Assembly: GCA_036897095.1 (NCBI GenBank)
Contig: JAYMSP010000827.1
Span: 1-40,644 of the forward strand
DNA from: Plantago elongata
Taxonomy: Eukaryota > Streptophyta > Magnoliopsida > Lamiales > Plantaginaceae
DNA length: 40,644 bases
Reading direction: 5' to 3'
In this document: positions 1 through 16,346 of the stretch, one piece after another
How the letters are laid out: every line of letters starts with the position of its first letter
Position numbering within the stretch: the first letter of the stretch is position 1
Notes under the pieces: generated by a model
The model's database searches: none
Seen by the model: the letters and a program-made list of their open reading frames with translations, nothing else
Told to the model about the DNA's origin: nothing
Made by a program: the position numbers and the translations under genes

Positions 1-9
1 AACCGATCG

Positions 10-801
10 ATGACGATCAATTCGGCCAAGGCAGCTGCCGAGATTACCAATAAGCCCCTGTTCAACCTCTACACCTCTGCGTCGTTTCAGCGCAGCGGCT
101 CGATCAAGACTCTCTACAGCTCGTCTCTTGGCTCCGTGTTCTCTGCAGGTACTTCCATCAAGGGAAAGGTCAGGAAATTGTGTTCCATTTTCGAAACCCC
201 CAAATACCCATCAAACCCTAACCCGATTGCGACCCAGTTTCTCAAGAAAGATGCGAGTTTGTTGCTCAGGACAGCTCCGGAGTTTGATTCCATGGCCTTT
301 TGCAAGAGTATTCCGCCTGCCGTGTCCGATTCGCCGTTTCGGTTGCCCGGTACGGAGGATAGGGTTGTCATTTACTTTACCAGCCTGAGAGGGATACGGA
401 GGACTTTTCAGGATTGTCATAGTGTGCGGATGATTTTTCGGGGTTTTCGTGTGAGCATTGATGAGAGGGATATTTCGATGGATGCCGCGTATAGGAAGGA
501 ATTGCAGGATGTTTTGGGTGAAAAGAATGTTACCTTGCCGCAGGTGTTTATTAAGGGGAAGTACATTGGTGGATCTGATGTGGTTAAGGGGTTGCTTGAG
601 GCCGGTGAGCTCGGGAGGCTTATGAAAGGGTTGCCTTTGCGGGCGTCCAAGCCGTGCGAAGGGTGTGATGATGTAAGGTTTATGCCATGCACGAATTGTG
701 ATGGGAGTCGAAAGGTGTTTGATGAGGATGAAGGGCAGCCGAGAAGGTGTGATGAGTGCAACGAAAATGGGCTCGTGAGGTGTCCGCTATGCTGCTCTTG
801 A
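10..801 (+). CDS. Glutaredoxin-like protein with C-terminal CxxC zinc finger
   Basis: This is a single-exon gene of 263 aa. Residues 117 to about 205 form a glutaredoxin-fold domain beginning DRVVIYFTSLRGIRRTF, with Cys136, the TLP cis-proline motif at 175-177 and a GG turn. The usual CxxC active site is absent (SLRGIRR stands there), as is normal for the plant At5g39865/At5g13810-type family. It is therefore more likely a scaffold or iron/zinc-binding protein than a classical thiol oxidoreductase (inference). The C-terminus has four CxxC pairs (216/219, 227/230, 247/250, 258/261), a DnaJ-like zinc-binding arrangement. The first 116 residues are Ser-rich and low in complexity, as in the family. 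The ATG is only 10 bases from the window edge, so an earlier in-frame start outside the window cannot be excluded. Known relatives range from about 240 to 420 aa. Confidence 0.88.
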   Translation: MTINSAKAAAEITNKPLFNLYTSASFQRSGSIKTLYSSSLGSVFSAGTSIKGKVRKLCSIFETPKYPSNPNPIATQFLKKDASLLLRTAPEFDSMAFCKSIPPAVSDSPFRLPGTEDRVVIYFTSLRGIRRTFQDCHSVRMIFRGFRVSIDERDISMDAAYRKELQDVLGEKNVTLPQVFIKGKYIGGSDVVKGLLEAGELGRLMKGLPLRASKPCEGCDDVRFMPCTNCDGSRKVFDEDEGQPRRCDECNENGLVRCPLCCS

Positions 802-3127
802 ATCAGGGTTCATTTGTTAATAAACACAGAAGAAAAGGTTCTGTTTATGTGATTGCTTGGTATAGCTTTTTTATGGGTTACTGGAGCATGATGAATGATT
901 TCTCTACCGAAGGACTCGGCTGTGTAAATAGTTATTGATTGTGTAGTATAAGCGTCCTCTGCCTATTTAGGTGGATTGATTGGTTTGTTCACCACGGCGG
1001 TGTTCATTCTTTTTAATGCTTATATATAATATCAAATGGCCATTGCGGAGGTACGCACTTAAGGCTAATGTGCTGCATTAGTTTTGCAGCTTGTGTAACA
1101 GTTTGTTGATGACTCTATACTGGGTTGATTTATAAAATCGATGACTTGTTGATTCAGTTGTTTCTTGAATGAGCCTCTGATTTTTACAATTAATTATCAT
1201 ACTATTATTGTTACGAGTTCAGTGCTGATTTATGAGTAGAGTAAAGTAGTCTTTTTAATCATTCCGATGTTATTGCATTCTTGATCTTGCTATAGATTAA
1301 GGTAACTTCCGTGCTTGTTGGTACGTAACTTCTTAACCTCATTGTGGATTGAACGGTGACGAAATGTTGAGAGTGAAATGTAACATGGTGAATGAGATCA
1401 TGCACAGAATATAGTGCTGCTGCATTTTGTTTTGAATATTTTAGCTATAGCACACAATGCATAATTCTGGGTCAAGTGACCTTCGTTTTCCTTCTCTCGA
1501 TAAATATCCCGTTGATCTGTTTCTTTCCAGAAATCTCTTTGTCTCTCTTGGTGATTCAAACTTTTTTAAATTGAAGTGTTCAAGTTGCAAACAGTATAGG
1601 AGTTTATTAGCACATATAAATCTGTCTTCTCCAGCTCCTAAATGCATTCTCGTTTCTGGTTTCTTTCACGTTTTGTGGTTGGGTAGCAAGAAAAAGAAGG
1701 CTGCTATCAGGGATGGAATGCATTGTTTAAGGAGCCTTCTCCACCGAGTCAGTCAGCATCTTCATTCATCTTGTACATTCTTCTACCTTTGTTGAACAGA
1801 TACAGTTGTAAACTGCTTCTTACGTTTTCCCTTTCCGAAATATAAATTAAGAAAGTTTTATAGGAATGTAAGTGTATGTATCCTATATTGCAACGTAATG
1901 GAAGGTTCAACGTGACGACTAATTCCACTTGGGCCTTATTAACGGTTGATTTTGAATCAGTTTGTTTATACTAGAATTTTCTCCCCGACTGCCCATGGCG
2001 TCTGTTAAAAGAACATATCTGCTTTGTTTGATGTTGCCTTGGCTTCTGATACAATTATTGGGATGATGACGTTGGTATTTGTTCATTTGCAACGTCTAGC
2101 CATTGTAGGTGCATACTCGCTCCAAACTTCATTTTGTCGCTTTGACACTGTTACCTTCCTAGACACAGGTATCAAGCTACTGAATGAACGAGTTTGACTG
2201 TTCGAAGATCAATGTGTCATGTCTGCTAGACACAGGTATCAAGCTACTGAATGAACGAGATACCTACTGAATGAACGAGTTTGACTGTTCGAAGATCAAT
2301 GTGTCATGTCAGAGGTGCTTGATGTATCGGAACCAAGCTGATTCTCTCCCACTTCTAGACCATCATTGAAACTGTAGAATGAATTAAGGAATGAGTGATC
2401 TTTCCTTTTACTATTTGCATTCTGATAACTGGTAGTTTATGTGCTCCATCTAGGATAAACGTTCTGATGAATTATACCTATTATTTTCTTAGCTCTGTTT
2501 CAATGTAAAGCTTTTGCCTTAGTCTTTACTCTTGATTTAATGTAAAATTTTATCCTGTCTTGTTCCGAAGAGAGATGTTTAGTTGGACAGAAACAAGCCA
2601 ACAAGGTGCCGTTCACTACTCACAACACGATCATTTTGGAACAGGACATTGTTTTGTTTTAATGAACTTAAATGAGGACGATTGACACTGTTCAACACCC
2701 ATCGAGTGGGAAGAATTACACTGCGCGATATGTTATGGCACAAATTGACATGAATACATATTTACAGTTTGAATCGGCCAAAGCAATCAGAACACAGATC
2801 TCTCTACAAGACTACAACAATCATGCATTACATGTACACTCTACCTTACAACATGGATCTCACCAGGAAAGGCCACAAGTTCTGTAGCAATCACTCTGGA
2901 CGAGACGAGATTGGCAAAATGGGAAATCCTTGGTTATACCTGCGGAAGTAATCCTCATGGCCAAAATCCATCAACAACATTTAAAAAGTTGTTATAAACG
3001 CACATGGATGACTTTAAGCCGGAAGGTCTCTCCATTTCAGATAGACCTGGTCCAGGTGAGAACTTTCTGGCCACCAAGGGGCATGTGGAAAGTACTGATA
3101 GGAGTCGTTGAAGAAAACTCCGGGAGG
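802..3127. other. Intergenic region between convergent genes
   Basis: This spacer separates the 3' ends of the glutaredoxin-like gene (+) and the ArfGAP-C2 gene (-). It presumably contains both 3' UTRs. The open frames here (for example 1457-1795) have no recognisable domain and no splice partners, so I do not call them genes. A tandem duplication lies at 2161-2310. Confidence 0.6.
2161..2310. repeat. 67-bp tandem duplication with a nested 20-bp duplication
   Basis: A unit starting AGACACAGGTATCAAG at 2161 recurs at 2228, a period of 67 bp. Inside the second copy the segment CTACTGAATGAACGAG is itself repeated after 20 bp, near 2263. The copies are nearly identical, so the duplication is recent. 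It looks non-coding. Confidence 0.85.
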
Positions 3128-6100
3128 CTATTGCGTCAGGGGTACGCATTCAAGCTCAATCTCTAAGACTCCCCGTTCAACATTCTGCAACTGAATAGCT
3201 ATGTCTTGTTTAATGGTACCATCTTCCAAGGAGATAATACCATCCCTCACAAGTGCGTTCTCTTTGCTTGCTTTCCAGGTACCAAGTTGCATCGTCTCAT
3301 TCACATAATTCTCCTCTGAAGCTTTTGCTGCAGAGAGCAGTGGTTGAATATCAACCTCAGCATCACCCATAAAATCGTCAGTCGAGAATGTATCCTTGTC
3401 ATATACAAGCTGTAAAAAGATTTGAACAAGTATCTTAGTGAGCAATATTATTTAACAGGATCTACTTTCCTCACAATAACCTTCGAAGTTCTTCAGTTTC
3501 AACCCCATCCCCATTTACCCCGAACATGCACATTGGTGGCTATACATGGTTTCATAATTGTTATCATATCTTGATTTATGCATGAAGAAACTAACCAGCT
3601 TCAAAGGAGGTATATTTTCAGGAATTGAGAACATTAGCCGTTCATTCCAGACAGGGTTGAGGTTATTCTTGATGACCCTTGTCTTCATTGACTGCAAATT
3701 AGAAATACATGCAACTCTCGATGTAAAAAGCAGCTAATAAACCAAAATTCATTTTAAACAGTTGAGTAACATGATAATAAACTAATGAAATGAGAGTTAC
3801 TTGAGTTCCAAGCGAGAGGATGACGTAAGGATCACTAGTCACCATATCCCGAATAGCAAGGTTGGTGCCTCTCACCACATTAACCGTGATCAATCCTACA
3901 AATTCAACCATGCCTGCCTATACAACATTACAGAACATAGTGAGAGTTACACATCTAGTCTTGCAAAAAAGTTCAACATGAAGATGAATGAGATAATGTA
4001 ACGCCATATTACTGTTATAACACAGGATTTATTTTTCAACCGAGACAGAAACAGGTGTCCAACTGAATCAACATCCAGTGGGCCGTCAGGTTCTGGAGCA
4101 GCTGACAGCTGCTGTCCCCCCTTGAATTTTCCTTTCACCTTCTTCCTTAAATCATCTCTCATTTCAAAATGTGACCAAATAACTATTCCCGCAGTTCCTA
4201 CCACTCACTAACACCACGAATTGAAAATCCAATCCAAAACCAAACACTCCATTATCAACTGTACTCTTCAATTACTGTATCTAGTACCGCACGTAAATTA
4301 AAAAATAAAATTAAAGCATATGCTTCTTGCCTATTTTAAGGTTCAGAGTAAGCAAGAATACAAGAAAATTTATTGTTTTTCTTTGCACTAGTGTCATTAC
4401 CAGTGAGTTAGATTTCTTAGGAATCTTTTCAGCAGATCTTCTCCAACTATTACGAAATGCTTGCCCTAGGCCATGGATGCGATTCCCTGTAGATTGTTTC
4501 TCGTATTGTCTCTTCTCGGATGCAGGTGGAGCATAACAGACTAAAGAATTGCACTGGGAGGATGATGTAGGTGGATACGGGCACGACAAAGGTAAATCAC
4601 GGTTCACAAAGTGGAGTTGTTCGTATTTTTTCCTGAACAACCAAAATGTTCTCCCATTACATATAGACATTTCAACCAAAAAAAAGAAGGGAAGAAAATT
4701 TTAAAATGTTCACTCATGAAAATAATACCTAATAAAATCCGTGCGCTCATCTATTGAGGAATCTGGTTTTGGTTTTCGAACATTATCTGGAAGGTGAGCT
4801 TCATATTTCAAGTTCACTGCAGTATTTCCACCCATTTCCATTAAAGCATCAACTTGCTCATGGCTCCAGTCATCAAGCTTCATAGACAAAACCTGCAATA
4901 TAAACATGGGACAGATGAATGTGGTTCTTGCAAATAAGCACACATTATATCTTGCTTATGTAGATGCATGCATCACAAAATTAATTGCCTTGATTCCAAT
5001 ATTAAGGCTTGACTCCTTTGAACAAATTTATAATTCCAATTGCTACATACCTTCTTCAATTTTACTAGCAATTCAGAACCTTTTTTTTTAAACCAGGCAG
5101 AAAAGTCATTACAAATAGAAGGATGGGGTTGAGAAATAGGGAAAACTGCATAAAACCCCCTCGAGTTATTGTACACATTCAAATAACTCATCAGTAAGCA
5201 TGTTAATTCCCAGTGTATTGGATATAAGGTCCCTATAAAATGTTAGATAATAACTGCTGAAGATGTTACATTTCATACTTGGTTACAACCATGTCTTGGC
5301 AAAACGCAGGAAAGGCCAAACTTAGGGAAGGAAAGTTGTACACATGGAAACTTTAAAGGACATTTCCACAAATGACCAAGCTTTTCTGGGGCAAGATGAA
5401 TTTTTGCCTTACATCTTTATGATACAAAATTTAAACAGATCACACAGATCCCCTTCTGTATCTGTCTGAATTTGGATGTAAATCAGGAGAGCAGAGTACA
5501 ATAAAACTTTTAAGAGGGTGATGTGCCTGTCAGTTGCAAACATGATGTATAGGATAAAAATGAAATGGGCCCATTAATGTACACATTCAGAATACACATA
5601 ATGGTATATATTGTATTTAGATATGTACTGTATCATAAGTGCCACACCTTTGTAATGTGCACTCCAAGACTTCTATGCACACCAGAGCACTTTATACAAA
5701 TGAACGCCCCAATACTCACAGATCTGGCCACCAACAATAGCAAATAAGACAAATTATTTTGTGGGACAAAATAAAAATGAAAAGAACAAGAGCAATAAGA
5801 AAACACAGGTCAGGCACAATAAGGCAATACACTCTAGGCGAATAATCATCCTACCAAAAGAACAGCAAGGCACATATGTTAATCAAGTTTAATTTCACCA
5901 CTAACACATGGAGGATTAATAAGACAAGAAGAACTAGAAATGGTAACTAATATATATAGTTATTGATAATCAAAACTAAACGATTCAATTCGTCCACTAT
6001 CAAAGTCCCTTCAGATAAAGGATGGCATATATCAAATCAAACTTTCTTTCTGTGTCACTTGAGGTGTGTGATAAAAACACATATAGAGATCAAGAAATCT

Positions 6101-7171
6101 AGCATTACTATAGTAATTGTCTTTACTTACATCCATTTTGGATCTGGAGATCCACAATCTGCACAGAATCCATTGTCAGCTTCAGATAACAGACCCTCCA
6201 GCCTCCTGTGTGGACCTAATTTATACAAGGATATGTTAAAGAAAAATATGAACGTTATATTCACTATGAGTGAAGTTCTCACAAATCATGACAAAAACAT
6301 ACCAAGTGTTCCCGACTCTATAGGACCTATTTGCCAAAAGCGATACTTTCACTCTTTCAGTTTATCCATAATATAGAGTGCACTCATGTTCCAAAGTTAA
6401 GCAACGGGAGTTACTGAAAAGTGTAAAGCTGCTTTGTTTCACATCTATACATTCTATCAGAATGTGTGATGGATGTCTGCTTTATATAACCACCTTCCTA
6501 ATGTTAATCATATATTCTAAATAAAAAGTGATGAGAGTCCTAACCATTGTATGAAAATATCATCTGGGAATAATGAGGGTGAAAAATGATACTACTACTA
6601 CTAGACTGTCCTGCTTTACTGCCCAGGTAATGTTGGCAGTTGCAACTTGCAAAGTCCAGCAGTACAAGGAAATGGATTCCATTCTGATTATCGCAATAAA
6701 TTGAAAGACGGTGACACGAAAACAAGAAGGAGAAAGATTTCTTACTTGAAGGAGAATTCCTCATCTCGAAAGAGCAAGTAGTCCAGTTTGAAGAGGTCTC
6801 CATTCTTAAGAGGTCATAGAGACAACAACCTGATTCATCCATGCATATAAAATTAGAATGACACCGGAATCCACTTTTCCTACTATATGCCATAAACCGA
6901 GCAGACTAAAAACGGAAAGGTCCATATCTTCGCACGGTATATGATGAACTTATAACTTACAAGCTCCCATTATCAACATTTTGCACGCAATAATCTAAAC
7001 TTGTAGCACAAAACTAAAATCGTAACTATTCGATGCAACTCACAACGAGTAACTCTCAAATCCACACTAAACAAACCCCAATTCAACACGAATACATACA
7101 CAAACAGAGAAAAATCAAATACCGGAAAGGTTTTTGGTCTCCGTGTTCCCTTGTTGCTGTTGAAGAGACAT
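3128..7171 (-). CDS. ArfGAP and C2 domain protein (AGD11/12/13 type)
   Basis: This is an ADP-ribosylation-factor GTPase-activating protein with a lipid-binding C2 domain, expected on Golgi, endosomal or plasma membranes in vesicle traffic. Eight coding exons on the minus strand: 7171-7123, 6215-6131, 5723-5648, 4892-4729, 4632-4401, 3917-3801, 3691-3596 and 3409-3128. Together they give 366 aa with all phases consistent and GT..AG at every border. The ArfGAP zinc finger is CxxC-x16-CxxC at Cys34, Cys37, Cys54 and Cys57, followed by the catalytic arginine finger Arg62 in CSGVHRSLG. The C2 domain runs from about residue 203 to the end. Acidic residues that usually bind calcium are present at Asp226, Asp231, Asp277, Asp279 and Asp285. 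The KKYEQLHF linker and the sequence RVIKNNLNPVWNE match AGD11/13 better than ZAC/AGD12, from memory of the family. A further 5' UTR intron (about 7374-7274) is suggested by CATCAT|GTAAGC and AATGCAG|AGG. Confidence 0.93.
3947..4204 (-). other. Unexplained open frame inside an ArfGAP gene intron
   Basis: Within the intron between the fifth (4632-4401) and sixth (3917-3801) coding exons there is an 85-codon minus-strand frame. Its first half is hydrophilic and coding-like (MRDDLRKKVKGKFKGGQQLS, then AAPEPDGP). It has a possible acceptor (GGTAG|GAACTGC) but no clear donor. The flanking exons join in frame without it (KKSNSL to AGMVEF, as expected for the family). I recognise no family. It could be a nested gene fragment, a rare alternative exon or chance. 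Confidence 0.25.
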
Positions 7172-9760
7172 TGTAACAACCAACAGCTAGCTAGCTAAAA
7201 TCAAATCCGAAAACCTAAATCCAAAAAACAACGCTTCATAATCCGAAATTCCCCATCATTTCTCCGCTCCTCTGCATTACCAACAAAAAAGAAAACATAA
7301 CGCAATTTATCAAATCTATCGCAACAAATTAGGCAAGAGACGTTCAACAAATCGGAAAAATACAAAATGCTTACATGATGAAAAACAAGGAGCTCGATAG
7401 ATACAATGAGGTTGGAAAATTGCAGACACGTTGGTTCACCAGAAAGTTGGTGGACGGATAATTACGCATATATAGATGTTAGGCATAACAACGTGCTGAG
7501 AATCATCGATTGAAAAGCAAGCGATATTATATTATTGTGCAGGTTAGGAGAATCAGGTTGATGGAATTTATCCAATTGTGAATAAAATACAATATACACA
7601 GTTGATGATGATGATGATGATGGCGATGATGATTATTCACGAAGAAAATGGAATGTTTGGATTTACTTTTGTCTCTCCGTTTTCAGTTTTTGTTTTGTTA
7701 ACGAAAAAGACAATGGCGGGTAATTAAGGGGTAATTACTAATTAACGATAAAGATATATTTAGAGCAGTGTGTATGAGTGTTACAATTTTGTATAATTGC
7801 AGATTTGTAGTTATTAACTTGTTATACACTTCCCATCATCTTCCTATGGAGAGGTGGCTAGTATTTTGATATTCTCCATTTACCATTTAACGTTCATGTT
7901 TTATTATTGTAACTACAAAAAATTCCAATACTGTCTAGCTTTCAATGTATAATAAAATGACCTTTGTCTCGACTTGGATCATGTAGATTGGCATTAACAA
8001 TAAGGTGATTTGTATCATCATCTTTCTTAATAGAAGCGTAAATTTGAAGGGGATCACCTGCATTAAATTTGCCTGTATATACTCTAGTATGATCAAGCAG
8101 CACATAATTCAATAAATTTATTCTCTTTTGGATGTATATATCAATTTCATTGTCATCGTAGTTGTTGATGATTTGAATTTCGACATAATGTTTGTGTAAA
8201 TGTGTTTTGTTTGATAAAGGTGCTACATAATTACCGTGTGAATTTATTTTGGAGAAGTTAAAGGATTATAAGCACTAAAGTGACGGTCAAATCGTGGATG
8301 AGTAATTTTGGTGACATAGTGTTTCTAATTATTGTAAATTAATCTATGTGTATGTTTGTGTGTATAAGAGTTTGGAAATGGAAGTATTCAAGTTCATTTA
8401 TTTCAACTTGATACTATAATACTTAATACGTTAAAATACAAATATATTTATTCATTATAATAATGTCATAAAAAGATTACATCCAAGATCACAATATTTT
8501 CTTAATTGTCATGTCATGTAAATAAATAGTAATTTCTACTCTAGTAACTATATTTTTTACACAATTATTCAATAAAATATTAGTAAATCGACATGTAAAG
8601 TAACTTGCTACATGGTAATTAGAAATAACCACCATGTCATTAAGTATATTTCAGCATCTAAATGTAGAAATAAGAGTGACGGGTTAAAATTAAAACTAAA
8701 TAGTTGAATACAAATTTCGAATACAAGTTAAAATGCGAGGAATGCCTGATTATTTCTATTGCTCTACTGTAGCAGTATCGATTCTAAGAGTTTTAATAAG
8801 CTGTATCACAACACATAATTCAGCTAAATGGGTTGAACGCGAGGAGAGAATCAATTCCACCAACTTTTGCTGTAAACTACTAGAAACACTTTACAGCTAC
8901 ACTATACTTTCAATTTTTATGTAAAATCGTTTGTATTCGAGTGGCAAGCTGAGACACCCCGTAACCATGAGGTTACGGGTTTGATTTTTTTAAATGGGTG
9001 ATTATATTCTCTGAATAGAGATTGGTGTTGATTTGCATCTAGAATCGATTGATAAATTTGTATTGTTCAATAATTATAATTATAATCCTATATTTAATGT
9101 TCAATAATAATTAAAAAAATACTTTCAATTTTTATACTTCCATCATTTTCAAACATTTAATAAAACTTACAGTAAAATAAAATTACGCCCAATAAACATT
9201 AAACGATTACAATTCTACATTTTAGATTACACATTTTATCCATAAAAATAATATAAAACTACTTGATTTTTAAAAGTTATTTGATCAATTTACTACTATA
9301 AAAGTGAAGAAAGAGTAGTAGGTGACTTTGATCTGTATGTTGGGGTCAAAATTGTGTTGAATTTTTCACTCCAATTGAGTTTTTCTATGGGTGACTTGGA
9401 CGGTCGGTCCTATTGACAAAATGCAATCAACAGTTTTTAACTTCTAATCACCAAGAAAAAAGTTTCAATAAAATTCAAATACAGAGAGCCGCAGCTTACA
9501 CTCACCATAAAGAAATACAAAGCAAAACTCCAGACTTGCATTAGGACAACTCATTCGACTCATATAACAGAACTCTCCTATTCCTAGGTGGCTGGTATTT
9601 CCCATGACACGAGGAATTATTCTATGACAAGTAGAGCCCAATAATGCTTTAACGTGTTTGAACACAGAACAAAGACGGCAGAAATAAGCCTGAGTATGAG
9701 TGCCTTGGAGCAATCATGGGCACCGTCCTTTAGGCGAGCTACGACAAGCTTCAGTTAGTT
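7172..9760. other. Intergenic region upstream of the ArfGAP-C2 gene
   Basis: This region holds the 5' UTR and promoter side of the minus-strand ArfGAP-C2 gene and the 3' flank of UMP synthase. A GAT microsatellite lies near 7600-7630 (GATGATGATGATGATGATGG). The rest is AT-rich, with a short tRNA-like (SINE-type) segment at about 8935-9000. I see no supported gene here. Confidence 0.6.
8930..9010 (+). mobile_element. Possible tRNA-derived SINE fragment
   Basis: The sequence contains TGGCAAGCTGAG, which resembles an RNA polymerase III box A. About 35 bases later comes GGTTACGGGTTTGATTTT, which resembles box B. This spacing and order is typical of tRNA-derived plant SINEs. No poly-A tail or target duplication was identified, so it is at best a fragment. 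Confidence 0.35.
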
Positions 9761-13145
<3,385 letters not shown>

Positions 13146-13904
13146 AGAGTGATTGGGGTTTGGAGAAGAAGAAGGGTTTTAGAGATTTTGGAGGTTTCTG
13201 TGTGACTGTGATGGTTGTTACACTGAGATATTCACTGTTATGGTGGACTCAGAAATGAGGGTTAAACTGGTCAATGGTCATAAAGTGGACTAAAATGTAT
13301 CATTAATTTCTAAATTTCCGCCGCTAATTGTTAACGGGGAAGAAACAAGGGGTGGGTCGATTTTCAAATCTGTCAACCATTTTAGATTATCACGCATGGT
13401 AATTAGGCCCTAACATACCACCAAATCAGTGGACAATTATGTATGATCCACGGATAAGTTATGGTTTGTAAAGTTTTCTCATAATTAACTTTTTACTGCA
13501 TGTTCTAATTAGAAAAGAATGTATATATATATTACTTGCTCTACAAAAAGTTTTGTTCCTTCACCACTATTATTTTATTGTGCAAGCAAGGTGTCATGTC
13601 CGCGTAAAAACTTATATTTATGTAGTGATCTAACTAAACACAGATGTATGGAAAAGAGTAAACAAGTACTTAGGTACCTCTCTTTCTATTTTTAAGAACT
13701 GAGTATTAAACATAGATATAAATGCTTAGGGGTTAAGGCCTCTTTCTGTATAACATAGCATACTATTCTTAAATAAGACCCATAAGTGCACTCCTTTAAT
13801 ACTTCGCTTACGTTTAAAACATTTAAAAATATATCTAATTTTTTAATTTTAATTGATTGTCAAACTTAAAGTGACATATCACGAACATTAGAGGTAAAGC
13901 TCTG

Positions 13905-14060
13905 TTCTTTTCAGCTTAAGTTCAATTGAATTCAATTTTAATTGAATTCAGTTCGGTTCAGTTCGACATAGTTATAATTCATATCTTATTTCAGTTCAGT
14001 TCCATTCAATTCATTTCAGGTTAGTTAAAATTCAGTTCAGTTCAATAAATTTTAGTTCAA
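13905..14060. repeat. Degenerate TTCAGTTCAG low-complexity repeat
   Basis: About 150 bases consist of repeated TTCAGTTCAG, TTCAATTGAATTC and close variants, many of them short palindromes. This kind of sequence is common inside plant non-autonomous elements, but no ends or target duplication could be placed. Confidence 0.6.
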
Positions 14061-14356
14061 TATAACAGCGCTAATTTGTATTATAAAATGTTCAAAGGTC
14101 AGCAACCTTCTTCAGGTTTGAAATGGCCTTAAAAGAAATTATGTTGCGAAGAAGAGAATGAATTCTAGACATTTATTAACTACATTGATGATATTGATAC
14201 TTGAGAGTATTTCATATCAAAGAAAAATATCATAGTGTATTTGCTCTCATGTGTGCATATTGATATGAAGAAGGACTATGTATATTTGTTTTCAGCTTCA
14301 CGTGCCTTTTTAGAAGAAAATCTTTTTTGTCCACCAACTTGAATTGGGGTTGCACC

Positions 14357-15085
14357 TAGAGTTGTAAATTTTAGGTTTTGAATCGAATTTAAGTCAGTTC
14401 ATTATTGATTTAGATTTAAAAATGACTCGGATGTAAAATCAATAACTTTTTTGGTTCTATATTGAATTCGGATCCGAATCTAAGTCAATCCGTATAAGGA
14501 TCTATTATTGAAATATTTTAAGACCACTATGAATCCAAAAAGAAGTCACAATTGACTCACATTAAATCCAAAAAGAATCATAATAATTAAAAATGTATGT
14601 AAAATAATTACATACAATACGCAAATTATATACAAGAATGCACATATTGAACAAATTCATTCCCCCATTGCGTCAAATATCTTATTTACAAAACAAATAC
14701 ATTCACACATTTCGTCAAACACCTTGTCTACAAACATCACACCCAACAATACTTCATGAATTGAGTGGAGGAGCACATTGAGTGAAGGAGCGATGAAGAG
14801 CGGCGGGTGAAGGTGGAAGAGTGATCGAGACTAGCATTCCTAGCCGACACATGAATTGAAAGTACAAATTAAGTGATTTTGTGAAATGGCTAGTGAGTGA
14901 TTTAATGGATCTAATGATTTAATTGGTGGATTTGTTTGGTTCTAGTTTAGTTTGTGAAATTAATGAGTATGAGTTGATTTTAAATCAAGTCAATCTAAAT
15001 TGGAGTAATAATATGGTTTTTGATCTATTTGATCCAAGTCAATTTTAATTTGATTTATTGGATCAAGTCAAAATTTACCGCCCTA
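14357..15085. mobile_element. Non-autonomous hAT-like transposon (729 bp)
   Basis: The 8-bp target duplication GTTGCACC stands directly at both ends (14349-14356 and 15086-15093, perfect match). The terminal inverted repeats are TAGAGTTGTAAATTTT on the left and, read inward from the right, TAGGGCGGTAAATTTT: 13 of 16 positions match. An 8-bp duplication with TAGRG-type termini is diagnostic of the hAT superfamily. The interior has no transposase frame, so it would need a transposase supplied in trans. Confidence 0.85.
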
Positions 15086-16346
15086 GTTGCACCCTAATTT
15101 TTTATTTTCTACAAAATATCAATAAAAAAACAAATACTATTGTTGTACCCATTAATAATCAAAGAAAATCCGAATTAATTATATAAGTGCATATAAATTG
15201 CACAGATGAAGGTGGATGGTCAGTTCGAAAATGGCATCAAGATAATCGACGGCGGAGAAGACAGATGAACGATAACTCTAAATCTTCAAACTAAAATCCC
15301 TGGGAGAACCTTTTTTGTAAAGGCCCCTTACATCAAGTATAGAAGGTATATGTAGGAGGTGAGATATGATGAAGACTTGGTATGCATGTCCACATAGCCT
15401 TCCTCTTGTGTCGCCACGCCGTCGACGTCTATCTTCTCCTCATTGTTTCGGAGATCAGTATATATACTGGAGTTTATAAGACCATATCATGATGATCACA
15501 CTTAAACGATCATAATGCACATTGCCACATTCTATATGATAAAAAAACACTAGTATTTAATTAATTAATACATATTCTTATATTATATGCAGTTAGTAAA
15601 TTATTTGTGATCGATCATGAGCCAACTATCATCTCCATCATCATCTGCTGTTGAAGTTTCAGCTCCCCAGGCACGTCCAATTGCCAACTTCCATCCTAAT
15701 GTATGGGGGTCCTTTCTTTCGCACCTCCTGAAGGATCTGAAATTACATGTAATGTTAAATCAAGATCAACTTTTATGTTATATTAGTTTTTTGATTTTTT
15801 CATTAAATTTGACTATAAATTACTCTCAATGAAAAAGCCTAGAATGCGATTTGTTTAACACAACCCTTTCGATGTGAATTTTTATTATATATATAGTTCA
15901 ATTGAATAATTGATTATCAAAATTTTAGATTAACTCATCGTTGTGTATATTAATGTTTTGACATAGGCTGTCAAGGAATCATCACGAGAGCTCTTAATCC
16001 AAATCTTGAAAACGGAACTGCAGCAGGGATTAGTTAGTGATGATGACAAGAAGAAAAAATTGCAACTGATTGATACAATTCAACGATTAGGCATAGAATT
16101 CCATTTCCAGGTGGAGATTGATCAAGCCTGGCAATATCATGCTTGTCATCGTTCGAAAGATCAATACAACGACGATGATTTACACACAGTAGCTCTTAGT
16201 TTTTGCCTCCTTAGACAACATGGCCACATTATTTCCGCAGGTACATACCTTACATAATAATTGTTTTTTTCTAGAGATTGTCCTATGAAAATATGAAGAG
16301 ACGGATAAACATATAATCATATATGAAAATATTATAGACTTTATAA

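Larger units (their letters stand above)
13146..15616. other. Intergenic region between divergent UMPS and terpene synthase
   Basis: The left end is the UMPS promoter side. From about 13905 to 14060 the DNA is a low-complexity run of TTCAGTTCAG/TTCAATTGAATTC motifs. A hAT-type element occupies 14357-15085. No gene is supported. Confidence 0.6.

Noticed and set aside
1457..1795. A 112-codon plus-strand open frame downstream of the glutaredoxin-like gene.
   Set aside because: No domain, no conserved motif and no splice context. It overlaps opposing frames and looks like chance in a 3' flank.
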